From contig JBASRE010000061.1 of the NCBI GenBank assembly GCA_049273695.1, positions 62,001-126,000 on the forward strand: a stretch of 64,000 nt of DNA. The letters run 5' to 3'. The position numbers and the translations under genes are program-made. The DNA is from UBA11740 sp049273695. Its GTDB lineage: Bacteria; Acidobacteriota; Blastocatellia; Pyrinomonadales; Pyrinomonadaceae. Below the pieces are notes generated by a model. That model searched no databases, was not told the DNA's origin, and worked only from the letters and a program-made list of their open reading frames with translations. Positions 27,421 through 35,757 of the stretch are shown here, piece after piece (the stretch's first letter is position 1; each line of letters opens with the position of its first letter).

Positions 27421-27780
27421 TTAGCTCGCCACTGCGCGATCCAGCGCCCGCGGCGCCTTCAGCAAACGGTCGAGCATCTCTGAGCATTCCGCGCTGCGGG
27501 TCGCAAGCTGCTCATCGGCCTGGTCGTGAATCTTCTGGAGTCGATGTAATTCGTCGGCAATATAAAGTGCGGCGAGGATCGCAACTTTGCGGGAATCAAC
27601 GGTCAGGGTGCCGGAAGATATCTCGCGCATCCGCTCGTCAACATATTCAGCGAGTTGCTTTAGGTATTCGGGGTCGCCATCGGAACGTACTGTGTAGGCT
27701 TGATCGTAAATCTCGACCTTAATCGTTGGCGATGACGCGGCGTCGTTGTTTCGATCTAATCCGATGGCTTCAGGACTCAT
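27421..27780 (-). CDS. zapA: Cell division protein ZapA
   Basis: 119 residues. The core (about 20-95: IKVEIYDQAYTVRSDGDPEYLKQLAEYVDERMREI...VAILAALYIADEL) is the ZapA fold, a Z-ring-associated protein that crosslinks FtsZ filaments. A helical C-terminus forms the coiled coil. Its start codon overlaps the stop of the upstream coiled-coil gene (ATGA), showing translational coupling. Confidence 0.88.
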   Translation of the reverse strand: MSPEAIGLDRNNDAASSPTIKVEIYDQAYTVRSDGDPEYLKQLAEYVDERMREISSGTLTVDSRKVAILAALYIADELHRLQKIHDQADEQLATRSAECSEMLDRLLKAPRALDRAVAS

Positions 27781-28043
27781 CAGCGCACGGCCTCCGCAAG
27801 TTCAGGATCGATGCGACCAATCGCATCCAGGATTTTCTCAACTTTGGTTCGAATCAACTCGCGCTCGGCGCGCAATCGCTGCACGTCCGTGACGAGCTGT
27901 TCGTCACCGGCGCCGCCGCGATAATTCGCCAACTGACGCTCCAGTTCCTCTTTCTCCTGGCGCAGCGTCTTGGTCAGTTCAATTGTGCGATAAATTTTGT
28001 CTTCGAGGTGTGAGAACTTTTCCAATCCGTTTAAGGGAACCAT
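27780..28043 (-). CDS. ZapB-like coiled-coil protein
   Basis: 87 residues, nearly all coiled coil (FSHLEDKIYRTIELTKTLRQEKEELERQLANYR ... QRLRAERELIRTKVEKILDAIGRID). Small coiled-coil proteins coupled to zapA are usually cell-division factors of the ZapB type. The stop codon overlaps the zapA start by one base. The function is inferred from the neighbour and the coiled coil. Confidence 0.65.
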   Translation of the reverse strand: MVPLNGLEKFSHLEDKIYRTIELTKTLRQEKEELERQLANYRGGAGDEQLVTDVQRLRAERELIRTKVEKILDAIGRIDPELAEAVR

Positions 28044-28321
28044 CAGTCGTCTCCGCTCGGCCGCGTTAGTTCGCGCTGATTATCCGGGAATGCGAGCAGG
28101 AGCGCAAGAGTTAGGTAGCATGAATTTTAGGCTGGCCGTAGAATCTCTGAGAACAAGTCTCCTTCGTCCTTCTGATCCTTAACCCAGGATCTCATCAGGG
28201 AAAGGAAACACTGACAATGCCAACCAGCCTGCTTGGTCGCGCTATGGTTGCTTTGCTTCAAAGTGATATTGGCGGTTCGGTGAGCGGCGACGTGGATCCG
28301 GTTTCTTGCAGAGGGAGAATT

Positions 28322-29557
28322 TTGCGCGCTACGCCAGTCAAGCGATCGATCGCAATCATCTTTGCCGTGCCTCTAGTGTTTGCCGCCTTAGACAACGTGC
28401 AGGCACAAACCAGCACCGTCGTTAAGAAACATTCACTTCAGATCGATGTCCATGCCCGGCCCGCCATCGGCCAGTTCGTGCCAGCCGACGACGAGGTCCA
28501 ACATCTCGTCTATGAGCTCTTCATGGTCAACTGGCAAAAAGAGGATCTTCGCCTCGCGTCGTTCGACGTCGAGGATGCCGCAACGGGGAAGCTATTAGCG
28601 CAGTACGATACCAAGGCTCTCGAGGACCCGAACAGGATTGGCACCGTCCCGTTTAATAGTGAGTTAAAGGGCCCACCCAATCGTCTGCTTCTGGCCGGCC
28701 GGACAGCGGTCATCACGATTCACGTAAGACTGCCGTTGGGAGCGAGCGTACCTGCCGCAGTACAACACCGGATCAAGTTCGAATCCGATCCCAATCTCCG
28801 GTTGATCCTCGACGACGGTTCCGAGTCATCGGAGCTCTTCGCCGTCTCCGAACCAATGCCGATCGATCGTCGCCCGCCGGTGGTCATGGGGCCTCCGCTC
28901 CGCGGCGGGCCCTGGTTCTGCGCCAATGCCTTGTTCGACCCCTTTAGCCCACACGACGCACAAATACCGTACGCCAGGACCGCGCGAATCCATGTGGTGT
29001 CGCGGTTCGGCTGCGACTTTGCAAAGATCGCAAAGGTCAACGGGGAGATCACGGCTTGGCGACCTCAGACTCCGGTCGACATCAACTTGTCGGCGTTCTA
29101 CAGCTATGGTGCCGACGTGATGGCCGTCGCGGACGGACTCGTGATCCAAACAAAGGACGGGATCCCTGAAAACATCCCTCGAACCGAAAGAAAAACGATC
29201 ATGCCGGTTCCTCTGACCGAGGCGACAGTTAACGGCAACATGATCGCTCTTCAGATCGGCAAGGGGCAATATGCTTTCTATGTGCACCTCCAGCCTGGAT
29301 CGATTCGGGTCAAGGAAGGCGACCGAGTTCGCAAGGGTCAGCTACTGGCCAGGCTGGGAAATTCGGGCAACACGGACGGACCCCATCTGCATTTCCATGT
29401 CGGCCGAGGCCCGCGAATCAGCGAGGACGACTTCCTGCCTTATGGTTTTACGAGTTACTGGCTGGACGGGCGTGGCGGGGACTTTCCCGCGAAACGCAAA
29501 CTGTTCGAGTTTAAGATGCCAACCAGGAACTCGATCATTACCTTTCCGGACCGGTGA
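28322..29557 (+). CDS. M23-family peptidase-like secreted protein (copy 1)
   Basis: 411 residues from TTG 28322, chosen because a GAGGGAGA ribosome binding site precedes it and a clean signal peptide follows (ATPVKRSIAIIFAVPLVFA), as in the paralog; ATG 28217 would leave the signal peptide internal. The N-terminal domain (about 45-210) is unassigned. The C-terminal LytM/M23 domain has YAFYVHLQPGSIRVKEGDRV and GNSGNTDGPHLHFHV, with the HxH metal ligands. The canonical HxxxD motif is not at its usual place; a His and an Asp in RIHVVSRFGCDF may replace it. Such enzymes cut peptidoglycan crosslinks in the periplasm. Confidence 0.85.
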   Translation: MRATPVKRSIAIIFAVPLVFAALDNVQAQTSTVVKKHSLQIDVHARPAIGQFVPADDEVQHLVYELFMVNWQKEDLRLASFDVEDAATGKLLAQYDTKALEDPNRIGTVPFNSELKGPPNRLLLAGRTAVITIHVRLPLGASVPAAVQHRIKFESDPNLRLILDDGSESSELFAVSEPMPIDRRPPVVMGPPLRGGPWFCANALFDPFSPHDAQIPYARTARIHVVSRFGCDFAKIAKVNGEITAWRPQTPVDINLSAFYSYGADVMAVADGLVIQTKDGIPENIPRTERKTIMPVPLTEATVNGNMIALQIGKGQYAFYVHLQPGSIRVKEGDRVRKGQLLARLGNSGNTDGPHLHFHVGRGPRISEDDFLPYGFTSYWLDGRGGDFPAKRKLFEFKMPTRNSIITFPDR

Positions 29558-29562
29558 TTACT

Positions 29563-30774
29563 ATGAAGAAATTAGCTACCGCAATCCTGGCGATGTTTGC
29601 CGCTCTCACGATCGCGCGGGCGCAATCCGGCAACGTTGAAAAGGTAACGTCGCTCCGGATCGATTCAGACCCTCGGCCCGGCATCGGTCAATTCGTACCG
29701 GGCGACGATGATGTCCAACATCTCGCCTATGAGCTCATCATTACCAACTGGCAAAAACAGGATCTTCGCTTCGCATCAGTTGACATCGAGGATGCCGCGA
29801 CGGGGAAGCGACTGGTGAGGTTCGATAGCAAGTCGCTCGAGGACCCGATCAGGATTAACACCGTCCCGTTTTCCGGAGGGATCGGCCCCGACAACCGCGT
29901 ACTAAGGTCCGGTCGGACAGCGGTAATGACCATCGACGTGAAGCTTCCGTTGGGCGCGAGGTTGCCTGCTGCAATACGACACCGCTTCGAGTTCGAATCC
30001 AATCCCAATCTCCAGATGCTCCTCGACGACGGTTCCGAGTCATCCGAACTCTACGCCGTCTCCGAACCAATGCCGATCGATCGCCGCCTTCCGCTCGTCA
30101 TCGGGCCACCGCTTCGCGGCGGACCTTGGCGCTGCGGCAACGGCTTTAGCGGCGGCGCCTTCAACTCCCACGACGGCATGTACGCCGCGTACAAGAAAGC
30201 GCGTATACACATTCCGCAACGCTTCGGCTGCGATTTCCGCCTGGTGGACCAGGACGGCGAAGTTTTGCGGCCGACCGGGACAACGGATCTCGTCAACTCG
30301 CAGTTCTACGGCCAGGGTGCAGATGTGATCGCCGTCGCGGACGGACTTGTGGTTGATACGGTGGACGGGGTTCCTGAAAACGTTCCGCGGGTTGATGGAA
30401 AGATCATCCCGCCGGTTCCGCTGACCGATAGAACCAACGCCGGCAACATCGTCGCTCTTAAGATCGGCGAGGGGCAGTACGCGTTCTATGCGCATCTCGT
30501 GCCTGGATCGATTCGGGTCAAGAAAGGGAATCGCGTTCGCAAGGGTCAGGTGCTGGGAAAGGTGGGCAATTCCGGCAACTCGGTCGGACCGCATCTCCAC
30601 TTCCAAGTCAGCCGAGGGCCGGAACTGAACGGCCATGACTTCCTGCCCCACGTGTACACGAGCTACTGGCTGTCTGGTCGTGCTCGTGTGGGAAAGCCGG
30701 CTCCGGCGAAGCCCAGGCGAATCGACTTCATGGTACCGACCGACGGCTCGTTCATGACCTTTCCGTCCAAATGA
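29563..30774 (+). CDS. M23-family peptidase-like secreted protein (copy 2)
   Basis: 403 residues, tandem paralog of the preceding gene with the same domain order. Signal peptide MKKLATAILAMFAALTIARA, then the N-terminal domain with the shared blocks FESNPNLQ, DDGSESSELYAVSEPMPIDRR and GPPLRGGPW. The M23 domain has YAFYAHLVPGSIRVKKGNRV and GNSGNSVGPHLHFQV. RIHIPQRFGCDF is again conserved. The start was set at ATG 29563, 5 bp after the upstream stop; an in-frame GTG at 29554 overlaps that stop and is an alternative. The two genes are surely co-transcribed. Confidence 0.85.
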   Translation: MKKLATAILAMFAALTIARAQSGNVEKVTSLRIDSDPRPGIGQFVPGDDDVQHLAYELIITNWQKQDLRFASVDIEDAATGKRLVRFDSKSLEDPIRINTVPFSGGIGPDNRVLRSGRTAVMTIDVKLPLGARLPAAIRHRFEFESNPNLQMLLDDGSESSELYAVSEPMPIDRRLPLVIGPPLRGGPWRCGNGFSGGAFNSHDGMYAAYKKARIHIPQRFGCDFRLVDQDGEVLRPTGTTDLVNSQFYGQGADVIAVADGLVVDTVDGVPENVPRVDGKIIPPVPLTDRTNAGNIVALKIGEGQYAFYAHLVPGSIRVKKGNRVRKGQVLGKVGNSGNSVGPHLHFQVSRGPELNGHDFLPHVYTSYWLSGRARVGKPAPAKPRRIDFMVPTDGSFMTFPSK

Positions 30775-30831
30775 GCATGCGGCTCCAACTAACCTTCACG
30801 CAGATGAGCAACAGGCCAGAGCTTAACCCTC

Positions 30832-32886
30832 TTAGCGAACTTCAGCAGCGAATTTTTGTTTGAGTGCTTCGACGACGCGCCAGTGAATATCATCAACTTC
30901 GTCATCACGCAGAGTCCGGTCGTCGGCACGATACTCCAGCCGGAAGGTTAGTGAGCGTTTATCGTCGGGAATGCCTTCGCCTTCGTAGGTGCCGACAAAT
31001 TCGGACCTGACAAAATGCGCCGGCCGCTGATCGACAACCGCGTGCATGAGAGTTGCGCGCGTTACCTTTCGATCAACCAGCAGCGACACGTCGCGCACGA
31101 TCGAGGGAAAGCGTGGCAGCGGCGAATAGAGGACCGGCAATTCAGTCGAGTCCAGCAACGCCGTCAGATCAACCTCTGCCACGAACACGGGCTGGCGAAA
31201 CTTGTACTGCCCCGCCGCCGCTTCTGAGAGTCGTCCGATTGATCCCACGCGGTGGCCGCTCACGCTTATTGCTGCCGACTGTCCGGGTCTGAGATGTTTG
31301 ATTTCCGCGGCTGCGAACTCGATCGGCGGAAGATTCATCGCTTCCACCGCTGCTTCGAGTGCGCCTTTGATGTCATAAAAATCCAAGTCGCGCTCAGGTT
31401 GAGCGCGCCCGGCAAGCATCAATCCACCAGTCGCGACCAGGGCCATCGCTTCGCGCTCTTCCGGCAATTCTTCTTTTTGCATCGATGCGAATACACGACC
31501 GAGTTCGAACAGACTGACATTGCGCGTGCCGTGATTGATATTGTGCTGAACTGACTTCAGCAGACCCGGCAGAAGTGTCTGGCGCATTCGCGAGGCCTCT
31601 TCAATGATCGGATTCGTCAGCACGACCGCTTCCGAAGTCCCGAACCCCGGAATGAGTTCAAAGTCGTTCGTTTGCTCGACAAAGCTGAAACTGATCGCTT
31701 CGTCACAGCTGCGTGCCGCCAGCGCTCTGCGTAATGCGCGTTTGCGTGTCTCAGTCGAATGATATTCGCCCGCGCTATTCGCCGGCGGAAGAGCTTCCTG
31801 AATCTGTGCGTAGCCGGCATGTCGTGCAACCTCTTCGACGAGGTCTTCTTCGATCGAAACATCATGTCGCCACGACGGCACTGTGAATCTCAGAGCTGCG
31901 CCATCCGGCGCGTTCTGCGCGAAACCGAGTGCGGCCAGGACGCGTTGCACCTCTTCGATTTCAACTCTGAGGCTGGTGATTGCTTCGACGCGTGGCGGCC
32001 GCAGCATTACTTCTCTGCTCTTTACCGGGTTGGGATAAGCGTCGAACGCGTCTTCGGTTGCGGTGCCACCGGCGATTTCACAAATCAGTGCAACGCAGCG
32101 TTCCTGCGCGCGAATGATTCCTTCGGGATCCGCGCCGCGCTCAAACCGGTGCGACGCTTCGGTATTCAAGCCCAGCAATTTCGCGGTCCGGCGAACAGAT
32201 TGCGGAGTGAAGTACGCACTCTCAATCAGGATGTCCGTCGTCGCGTTTGAGATTTCCGATTCTTCACCACCCATGACGCCGGCGACGGCGACGGGTCGTG
32301 ACGCGTCGGCGATTACCAGCATCTGCTCATCAAGAGTTCGCTCGACGCCGTCCAGTGTTTTGACCTTTTCGCCTCGACGTGCACGCCGAACAACGATTCG
32401 CTGTTCCTCCAACTTCGCGAGATCGAACGCATGCAGGGGCTGGCCCAGCTCGTGCAGCACGTAATTCGTGATGTCCGCGACGTTGTTTATCGGTCGCTGC
32501 CCGATCGTTTCGAGTTTTTTCACCAGCCAGTCGGGCGACGGTCCGATGGTCGCGCCCCGAACGATCCGCGCGGCGTATCGGGGACAGAGATCCGGATCAT
32601 CGATAGTGACGGAAGTAGAATCGGAGGTCTTGCCGCTGACATTTGGAGCTTTGGACTTTGGACTTTGGACCTTGGACTTCTCGCTGACCGCCAACTCGCG
32701 CGCGATGCCCACGTGCGACAGACAATCGCCGCGATTCGACGGTACTTCCACGTCCAGCACGAAGTCGTCGCCGCGTTGCTCAACGGCATCGACGGCCAGA
32801 CCAACATTTGTCAGCCGTTCCCGAATCTCTTCAGGGTCAAGCTTCGTCCCGGTCAGCTCGCGGAGCCAGTTGTAACTAATAAACAT
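30832..32886 (-). CDS. pheT: Phenylalanyl-tRNA synthetase beta subunit
   Basis: 684 residues. The N-terminal B1 region (MFISYNWLRELTGTKLDPEEI), the B3/B4 region with HELGQPLHAFDLAKL (about 170-184), the B5 region, the catalytic-like core and the C-terminal anticodon-binding domain (ending LRDDEVDDIHWRVVEALKQK) are all recognised. The tRNA-binding EMAP-like insertion near residue 40-150 of long PheT forms is missing, giving a short form. A low-complexity stretch SEKSKVQSPKSKA (about 69-81) is encoded by TTGGACT heptads at 32644-32680. It follows pheS, with a heptad-repeat-rich gap of 72 bp. Confidence 0.95.
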   Translation of the reverse strand: MFISYNWLRELTGTKLDPEEIRERLTNVGLAVDAVEQRGDDFVLDVEVPSNRGDCLSHVGIARELAVSEKSKVQSPKSKAPNVSGKTSDSTSVTIDDPDLCPRYAARIVRGATIGPSPDWLVKKLETIGQRPINNVADITNYVLHELGQPLHAFDLAKLEEQRIVVRRARRGEKVKTLDGVERTLDEQMLVIADASRPVAVAGVMGGEESEISNATTDILIESAYFTPQSVRRTAKLLGLNTEASHRFERGADPEGIIRAQERCVALICEIAGGTATEDAFDAYPNPVKSREVMLRPPRVEAITSLRVEIEEVQRVLAALGFAQNAPDGAALRFTVPSWRHDVSIEEDLVEEVARHAGYAQIQEALPPANSAGEYHSTETRKRALRRALAARSCDEAISFSFVEQTNDFELIPGFGTSEAVVLTNPIIEEASRMRQTLLPGLLKSVQHNINHGTRNVSLFELGRVFASMQKEELPEEREAMALVATGGLMLAGRAQPERDLDFYDIKGALEAAVEAMNLPPIEFAAAEIKHLRPGQSAAISVSGHRVGSIGRLSEAAAGQYKFRQPVFVAEVDLTALLDSTELPVLYSPLPRFPSIVRDVSLLVDRKVTRATLMHAVVDQRPAHFVRSEFVGTYEGEGIPDDKRSLTFRLEYRADDRTLRDDEVDDIHWRVVEALKQKFAAEVR
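32644..32680. repeat. 7-bp tandem repeat inside pheT
   Basis: About five TTGGACT-type heptads in tandem, in frame within pheT, giving the KSKVQSPKSK insertion. Another heptad run (TCAGTGG units) lies at 32887-32955 in the pheS-pheT gap. Confidence 0.8.
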
Positions 32887-32955
32887 CGTCAGTGGTCAGT
32901 GGTCAGTGGTCAATGGTCAGCGAACAACTGACTACTGACAACGGACGACTGACAT
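32887..32955. repeat. Heptad repeat in the pheS-pheT gap
   Basis: Tandem TCAGTGG-type units (GTCAGTGGTCAGTGGTCAG...) followed by degenerate GACTACTGACAACGG units. It fills the entire space between the two genes. Confidence 0.8.
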
Positions 32956-32958
32956 TCC

Positions 32959-34053
32959 TCATCGAAACTGTTCCAGGAAACGAACATCATTCTCGAACAG
33001 CAAACGAATGTCATCGAGCTGATAAATCCGCGCGCACGTCCGATCGATGCCGAGGCCGAACGCAAAGCCGGTGAACTCTTCCGGATCGATATTCGCCGCG
33101 CGCAGCACATTCGGATGCACCATGCCTGACCCTCCCAGCTCAATCCAGCCTGACCACTTGCAGATACGGCAGCCGTCACCGCCGCAATTGAAACAACTGT
33201 AATCAACTTCAGCGCTGGGCTCGGTGAATGGAAAGTACGACGGTCGAAAACGCGTTTTCGTGTCGGGGCCGAACAATCGATGAACGAACTCGGCCAGCGT
33301 CCCTTTCAAATGCGCCATCGTGATACCGCGATCGACGCACAAGCCTTCCACTTGATAGAACATCGGATTGTGCGTTGGGTCGGGCGTGTCCCGGCGAAAG
33401 ACGCGGCCCGGTGCGATCATGCGCACAGGTGCGCCCCGCCGCTGCATCGCGTGAATCTGCACCGTTGATGTTTGCGAGCGCAGCGCGAATCCTTCAGTCG
33501 AGTAGAACGTGTCCTGCGGTTCGCGCGCCGGATGACCTTCGGGAATGTTGAGCGCGTCAAAGTTATAGAAGTCAGTCTCTATCTCTCGATCGTCTTCGAC
33601 GGCATACCCCAGCGAAACAAAGATGTCTTCGATCCGCTGACGCATCAAGGTGACCGGATGCAAATGCCCTTGCCGCGGACGGCGTCCGGGAATTGTTACG
33701 TCGATCGCGTCGCGTGCGGTGCGCGCTGCTTCAATGAAGGAGCTCAGCGACTGTTCGACATCGGCCAGGGTGCGAACAAAACCAGCCTCAGTTTGTTGGA
33801 CGTGTTGACCAAAGGCAGCTCGGGATTCTGCCGGGACACGGCCAATCATTTTCTTGAGGTTAGCGAGTTCGCTCTTCTTCCCCAGGAACCTGACCCGCAA
33901 AGCGTTGAGTGCCTCTAACTGCTTTTCAGCATCAGCCAGCGACGCTACATTTCCTGCGTGCGCCTGAACCGCTGACACTTCAACGTCCTGGTCAAAGGTT
34001 TTTTCCAGTAGTGCCAGCAGAGCCTGTGGAGTCTTTTGAGGTGCATCCGCCAT
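32959..34053 (-). CDS. pheS: Phenylalanyl-tRNA synthetase alpha subunit
   Basis: 364 residues. An N-terminal coiled-coil tRNA-binding arm (about 1-100) is followed by the class II catalytic core: HPVTLMRQRIEDIF (about 147-160), ARMIAPGRVFRRDTPDPTHN-like motif 2 (about 231-250) and motif 3 FAFGLGIDRTCARIYQLDDIR (about 333-353). Four Cys in CFNCGGDGCRICKW suggest a small zinc-binding loop often seen in this family. It forms the alpha2beta2 enzyme with pheT downstream. Confidence 0.96.
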   Translation of the reverse strand: MADAPQKTPQALLALLEKTFDQDVEVSAVQAHAGNVASLADAEKQLEALNALRVRFLGKKSELANLKKMIGRVPAESRAAFGQHVQQTEAGFVRTLADVEQSLSSFIEAARTARDAIDVTIPGRRPRQGHLHPVTLMRQRIEDIFVSLGYAVEDDREIETDFYNFDALNIPEGHPAREPQDTFYSTEGFALRSQTSTVQIHAMQRRGAPVRMIAPGRVFRRDTPDPTHNPMFYQVEGLCVDRGITMAHLKGTLAEFVHRLFGPDTKTRFRPSYFPFTEPSAEVDYSCFNCGGDGCRICKWSGWIELGGSGMVHPNVLRAANIDPEEFTGFAFGLGIDRTCARIYQLDDIRLLFENDVRFLEQFR

Positions 34054-34064
34054 TTTGATTAAGC

Positions 34065-34275
34065 GTCCGCGTAGCGGACGTTTGAATTTAGCCCAGCACT
34101 TCAGTGCTGGGATTGGGCGCCACCAAAATCAAAAAGCCCGCGAAGCGGGCGACAGAGTCAGGGATTCGGCATCTATCGCTCTGCCGTCCGCTTCGCGGAC
34201 TTAACATCAAATAAAACTCTGATCCCAGCGCTAAAGCGCTGGGCTACTGTCAATCGTCCGCTTCGCGGACGTTAA
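34065..34275. repeat. BIME-like cluster of palindromes between pheS and the secreted-protein gene
   Basis: Six hairpins occur in about 210 bp: GTCCGCGTAGCGGAC, AGCCCAGCACTTCAGTGCTGGG, GCCCGCGAAGCGGGC, GTCCGCTTCGCGGAC (twice) and CCCAGCGCTAAAGCGCTGGG. They are arranged nearly as an inverted mirror around the centre, as in bacterial interspersed mosaic elements. Confidence 0.8.
34122..34150 (-). terminator. Intrinsic terminator on the minus strand
   Basis: On the minus strand GCCCGCTTCGCGGGC is followed directly by TTTTTGATTTTGG. The stem plus T-tract is a good rho-independent terminator for the upstream rpmI-rplT-secreted-protein transcripts. It sits inside the palindrome cluster. Confidence 0.65.
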
Positions 34276-34322
34276 GAGCCGGGCTGCTTCAACTTCTTTC
34301 GCAGGCGCGTTTGCGCTTTCGC

Positions 34323-35003
34323 TCATTTCTTTCTGATTGCCACCCACTTGCCCTGAAGCTGTCCGGCATAATCGTAGTCGCCGGACAATTTGCCGTCGAC
34401 CAATGTAGCCGCCAGCGCAATTTTGCCGCTGCCGCCTTCCAATATCACGGCCAGCTTGCCGTCCTTCCAACTGCCTTCTGAAACATTCGAGTTGCCCAGT
34501 TGCGAGGAGCTGCTACCTGTGACTTTCTCGCCATCAAGCTTCAACGTCAGCGCAAACGGAAAGGGCTGTCCCGAAGCGTCGGCCACGGCGTCCCATTCAC
34601 CCGAGATTTCGTCGGCAACAATTCTGCGGAACTCGACCGTCACGTCCTTGCCGGCCTCGGCAAACGTCGCGGTTAGGTTGGCGCCGTTTGGCTTCAGCGT
34701 CCACGGTCCGGAACCGCCGCCCGGCTTCTCGACTTCCAGAGTCAGCACGCCATCGGTCACCTGACCTTTGATAATCTTGAACGAGCCCCGCGCCGTTGTG
34801 AGCGATCCGGAAAACTTGCCGGCATCTTCCAACACTTCGAGTGTGATTTTTTGCTCGCCGGTCTCGCCCTTCACCGTGGCTTCGTATTTCCCGGCAAACG
34901 AACTTTGGGGCTTTTGATTCGGCACTTGGGCCTGGGCCACCAGGTTAGGTGCGATTAGCAACAGCGCCAGACCAACGACTGCCAGCATGAGTTTCTTATT
35001 CAT
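34323..35003 (-). CDS. Secreted beta-rich protein of unknown function
   Basis: 226 residues from ATG 35003 (MNKKLMLAVV...), chosen over the upstream GTG because of the signal peptide and an AGAGGTGG ribosome binding site. After the signal peptide (about 1-24) the protein shows two similar beta-rich halves of the type 'GKYEATVKGETGEQKITLEVLEDAGKFSG' and 'GEWDAVADASGQPFPFALTLKLDGEKVTG', each ending with 'G.WkdG.l', suggesting an internal duplication of a lipocalin-like barrel. The role is unknown. It lies 38 bp after rplT on the same strand. Confidence 0.75.
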   Translation of the reverse strand: MNKKLMLAVVGLALLLIAPNLVAQAQVPNQKPQSSFAGKYEATVKGETGEQKITLEVLEDAGKFSGSLTTARGSFKIIKGQVTDGVLTLEVEKPGGGSGPWTLKPNGANLTATFAEAGKDVTVEFRRIVADEISGEWDAVADASGQPFPFALTLKLDGEKVTGSSSSQLGNSNVSEGSWKDGKLAVILEGGSGKIALAATLVDGKLSGDYDYAGQLQGKWVAIRKK

Positions 35004-35041
35004 TGAGACCACCTCTCTTTCCTTTCGCCCGTCTAGCCACC

Positions 35042-35425
35042 TTATGCGGCGGCGCGCGCCTGCGGCTTATTCTCCAGGGCCGTTTTCGCTTGCGCCGCCA
35101 ACGCGGAGAATGCTTCCGGTTGTTTGGCAGCGAAGTCCGCCAGAATCTTTCGGTCAAGTTCGATTCCGGCAAGCTTCAAACCGTGCATGAACTGCGAGTA
35201 GTTCAGGCCATTCAAGCGCGCGGCCGCGCCGATGCGCACAATCCAAAGTGAGCGAAAGTCTCGCTTCTTCAATTTGCGACCGGTGTAAGCGAAGTTCAGC
35301 CCACGCTCAACCGATTCTTTCGCGGACCGATAAAGCTTCGATTTTGTGCCGCGATATCCTTTCGCCAGTTTTAAAATCTTCTTGCGCCGTTCGAGGCGCT
35401 TATTTCCACGTTTTGCTCTTGGCAT
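35042..35425 (-). CDS. rplT: 50S ribosomal protein L20
   Basis: 127 residues. The start MPRAKRGNKRLERRKKILKLAKGYRG and the segments FRSLWIVRIGAAARLNGLNYSQFMHGLK and DRKILADFA are characteristic of bL20. It binds 23S rRNA early in assembly. Follows rpmI on the minus strand with a 77-bp gap containing CTCATTGA-type repeats. Confidence 0.97.
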   Translation of the reverse strand: MPRAKRGNKRLERRKKILKLAKGYRGTKSKLYRSAKESVERGLNFAYTGRKLKKRDFRSLWIVRIGAAARLNGLNYSQFMHGLKLAGIELDRKILADFAAKQPEAFSALAAQAKTALENKPQARAAA

Positions 35426-35502
35426 GACAACCCTCCAACGATTTGGTCATTGGCTCATTGACTCATTGAATCAAATGAATAAATGACTCGATGAATCAAT
35501 TC

Positions 35503-35706
35503 CTAATCTCTTCCGTATGGCAACATCCGCTCGACCCGTTTCTGATCAGACTCAGAAACCAGCCCGTCGATGTCCAAAAGTCGTTTTCGCTTATTAGTCT
35601 TCTTCGTCAGAATGTGACGCGCGTGCGAATGGCCGCGCTTGATCTTGCCGGTGGCCGTCAAGCGAAAGCGCTTCGCGGCGCCTTTGTGTGTTTTTAGTTT
35701 TGGCAT
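35503..35706 (-). CDS. rpmI: 50S ribosomal protein L35
   Basis: 67 residues. MPKLKTHKGAAKRFRLTATGKIKRGHSHARHILTKK-type sequence is typical of bL35, with the usual basic composition. GGAGGAG precedes the ATG. It normally follows infC directly; here an M28 peptidase gene intervenes. Confidence 0.97.
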   Translation of the reverse strand: MPKLKTHKGAAKRFRLTATGKIKRGHSHARHILTKKTNKRKRLLDIDGLVSESDQKRVERMLPYGRD

Positions 35707-35757
35707 GAATGCTCCTCCTTAAATCTCAGATCTCAAATTTGAGATCGCAAACAAACT

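Noticed and set aside
28217..28321. ATG 28217 as start of the first M23 gene
   Set aside because: It would place the signal peptide about 40 residues inside; TTG 28322 has a better ribosome binding site and matches the paralog.
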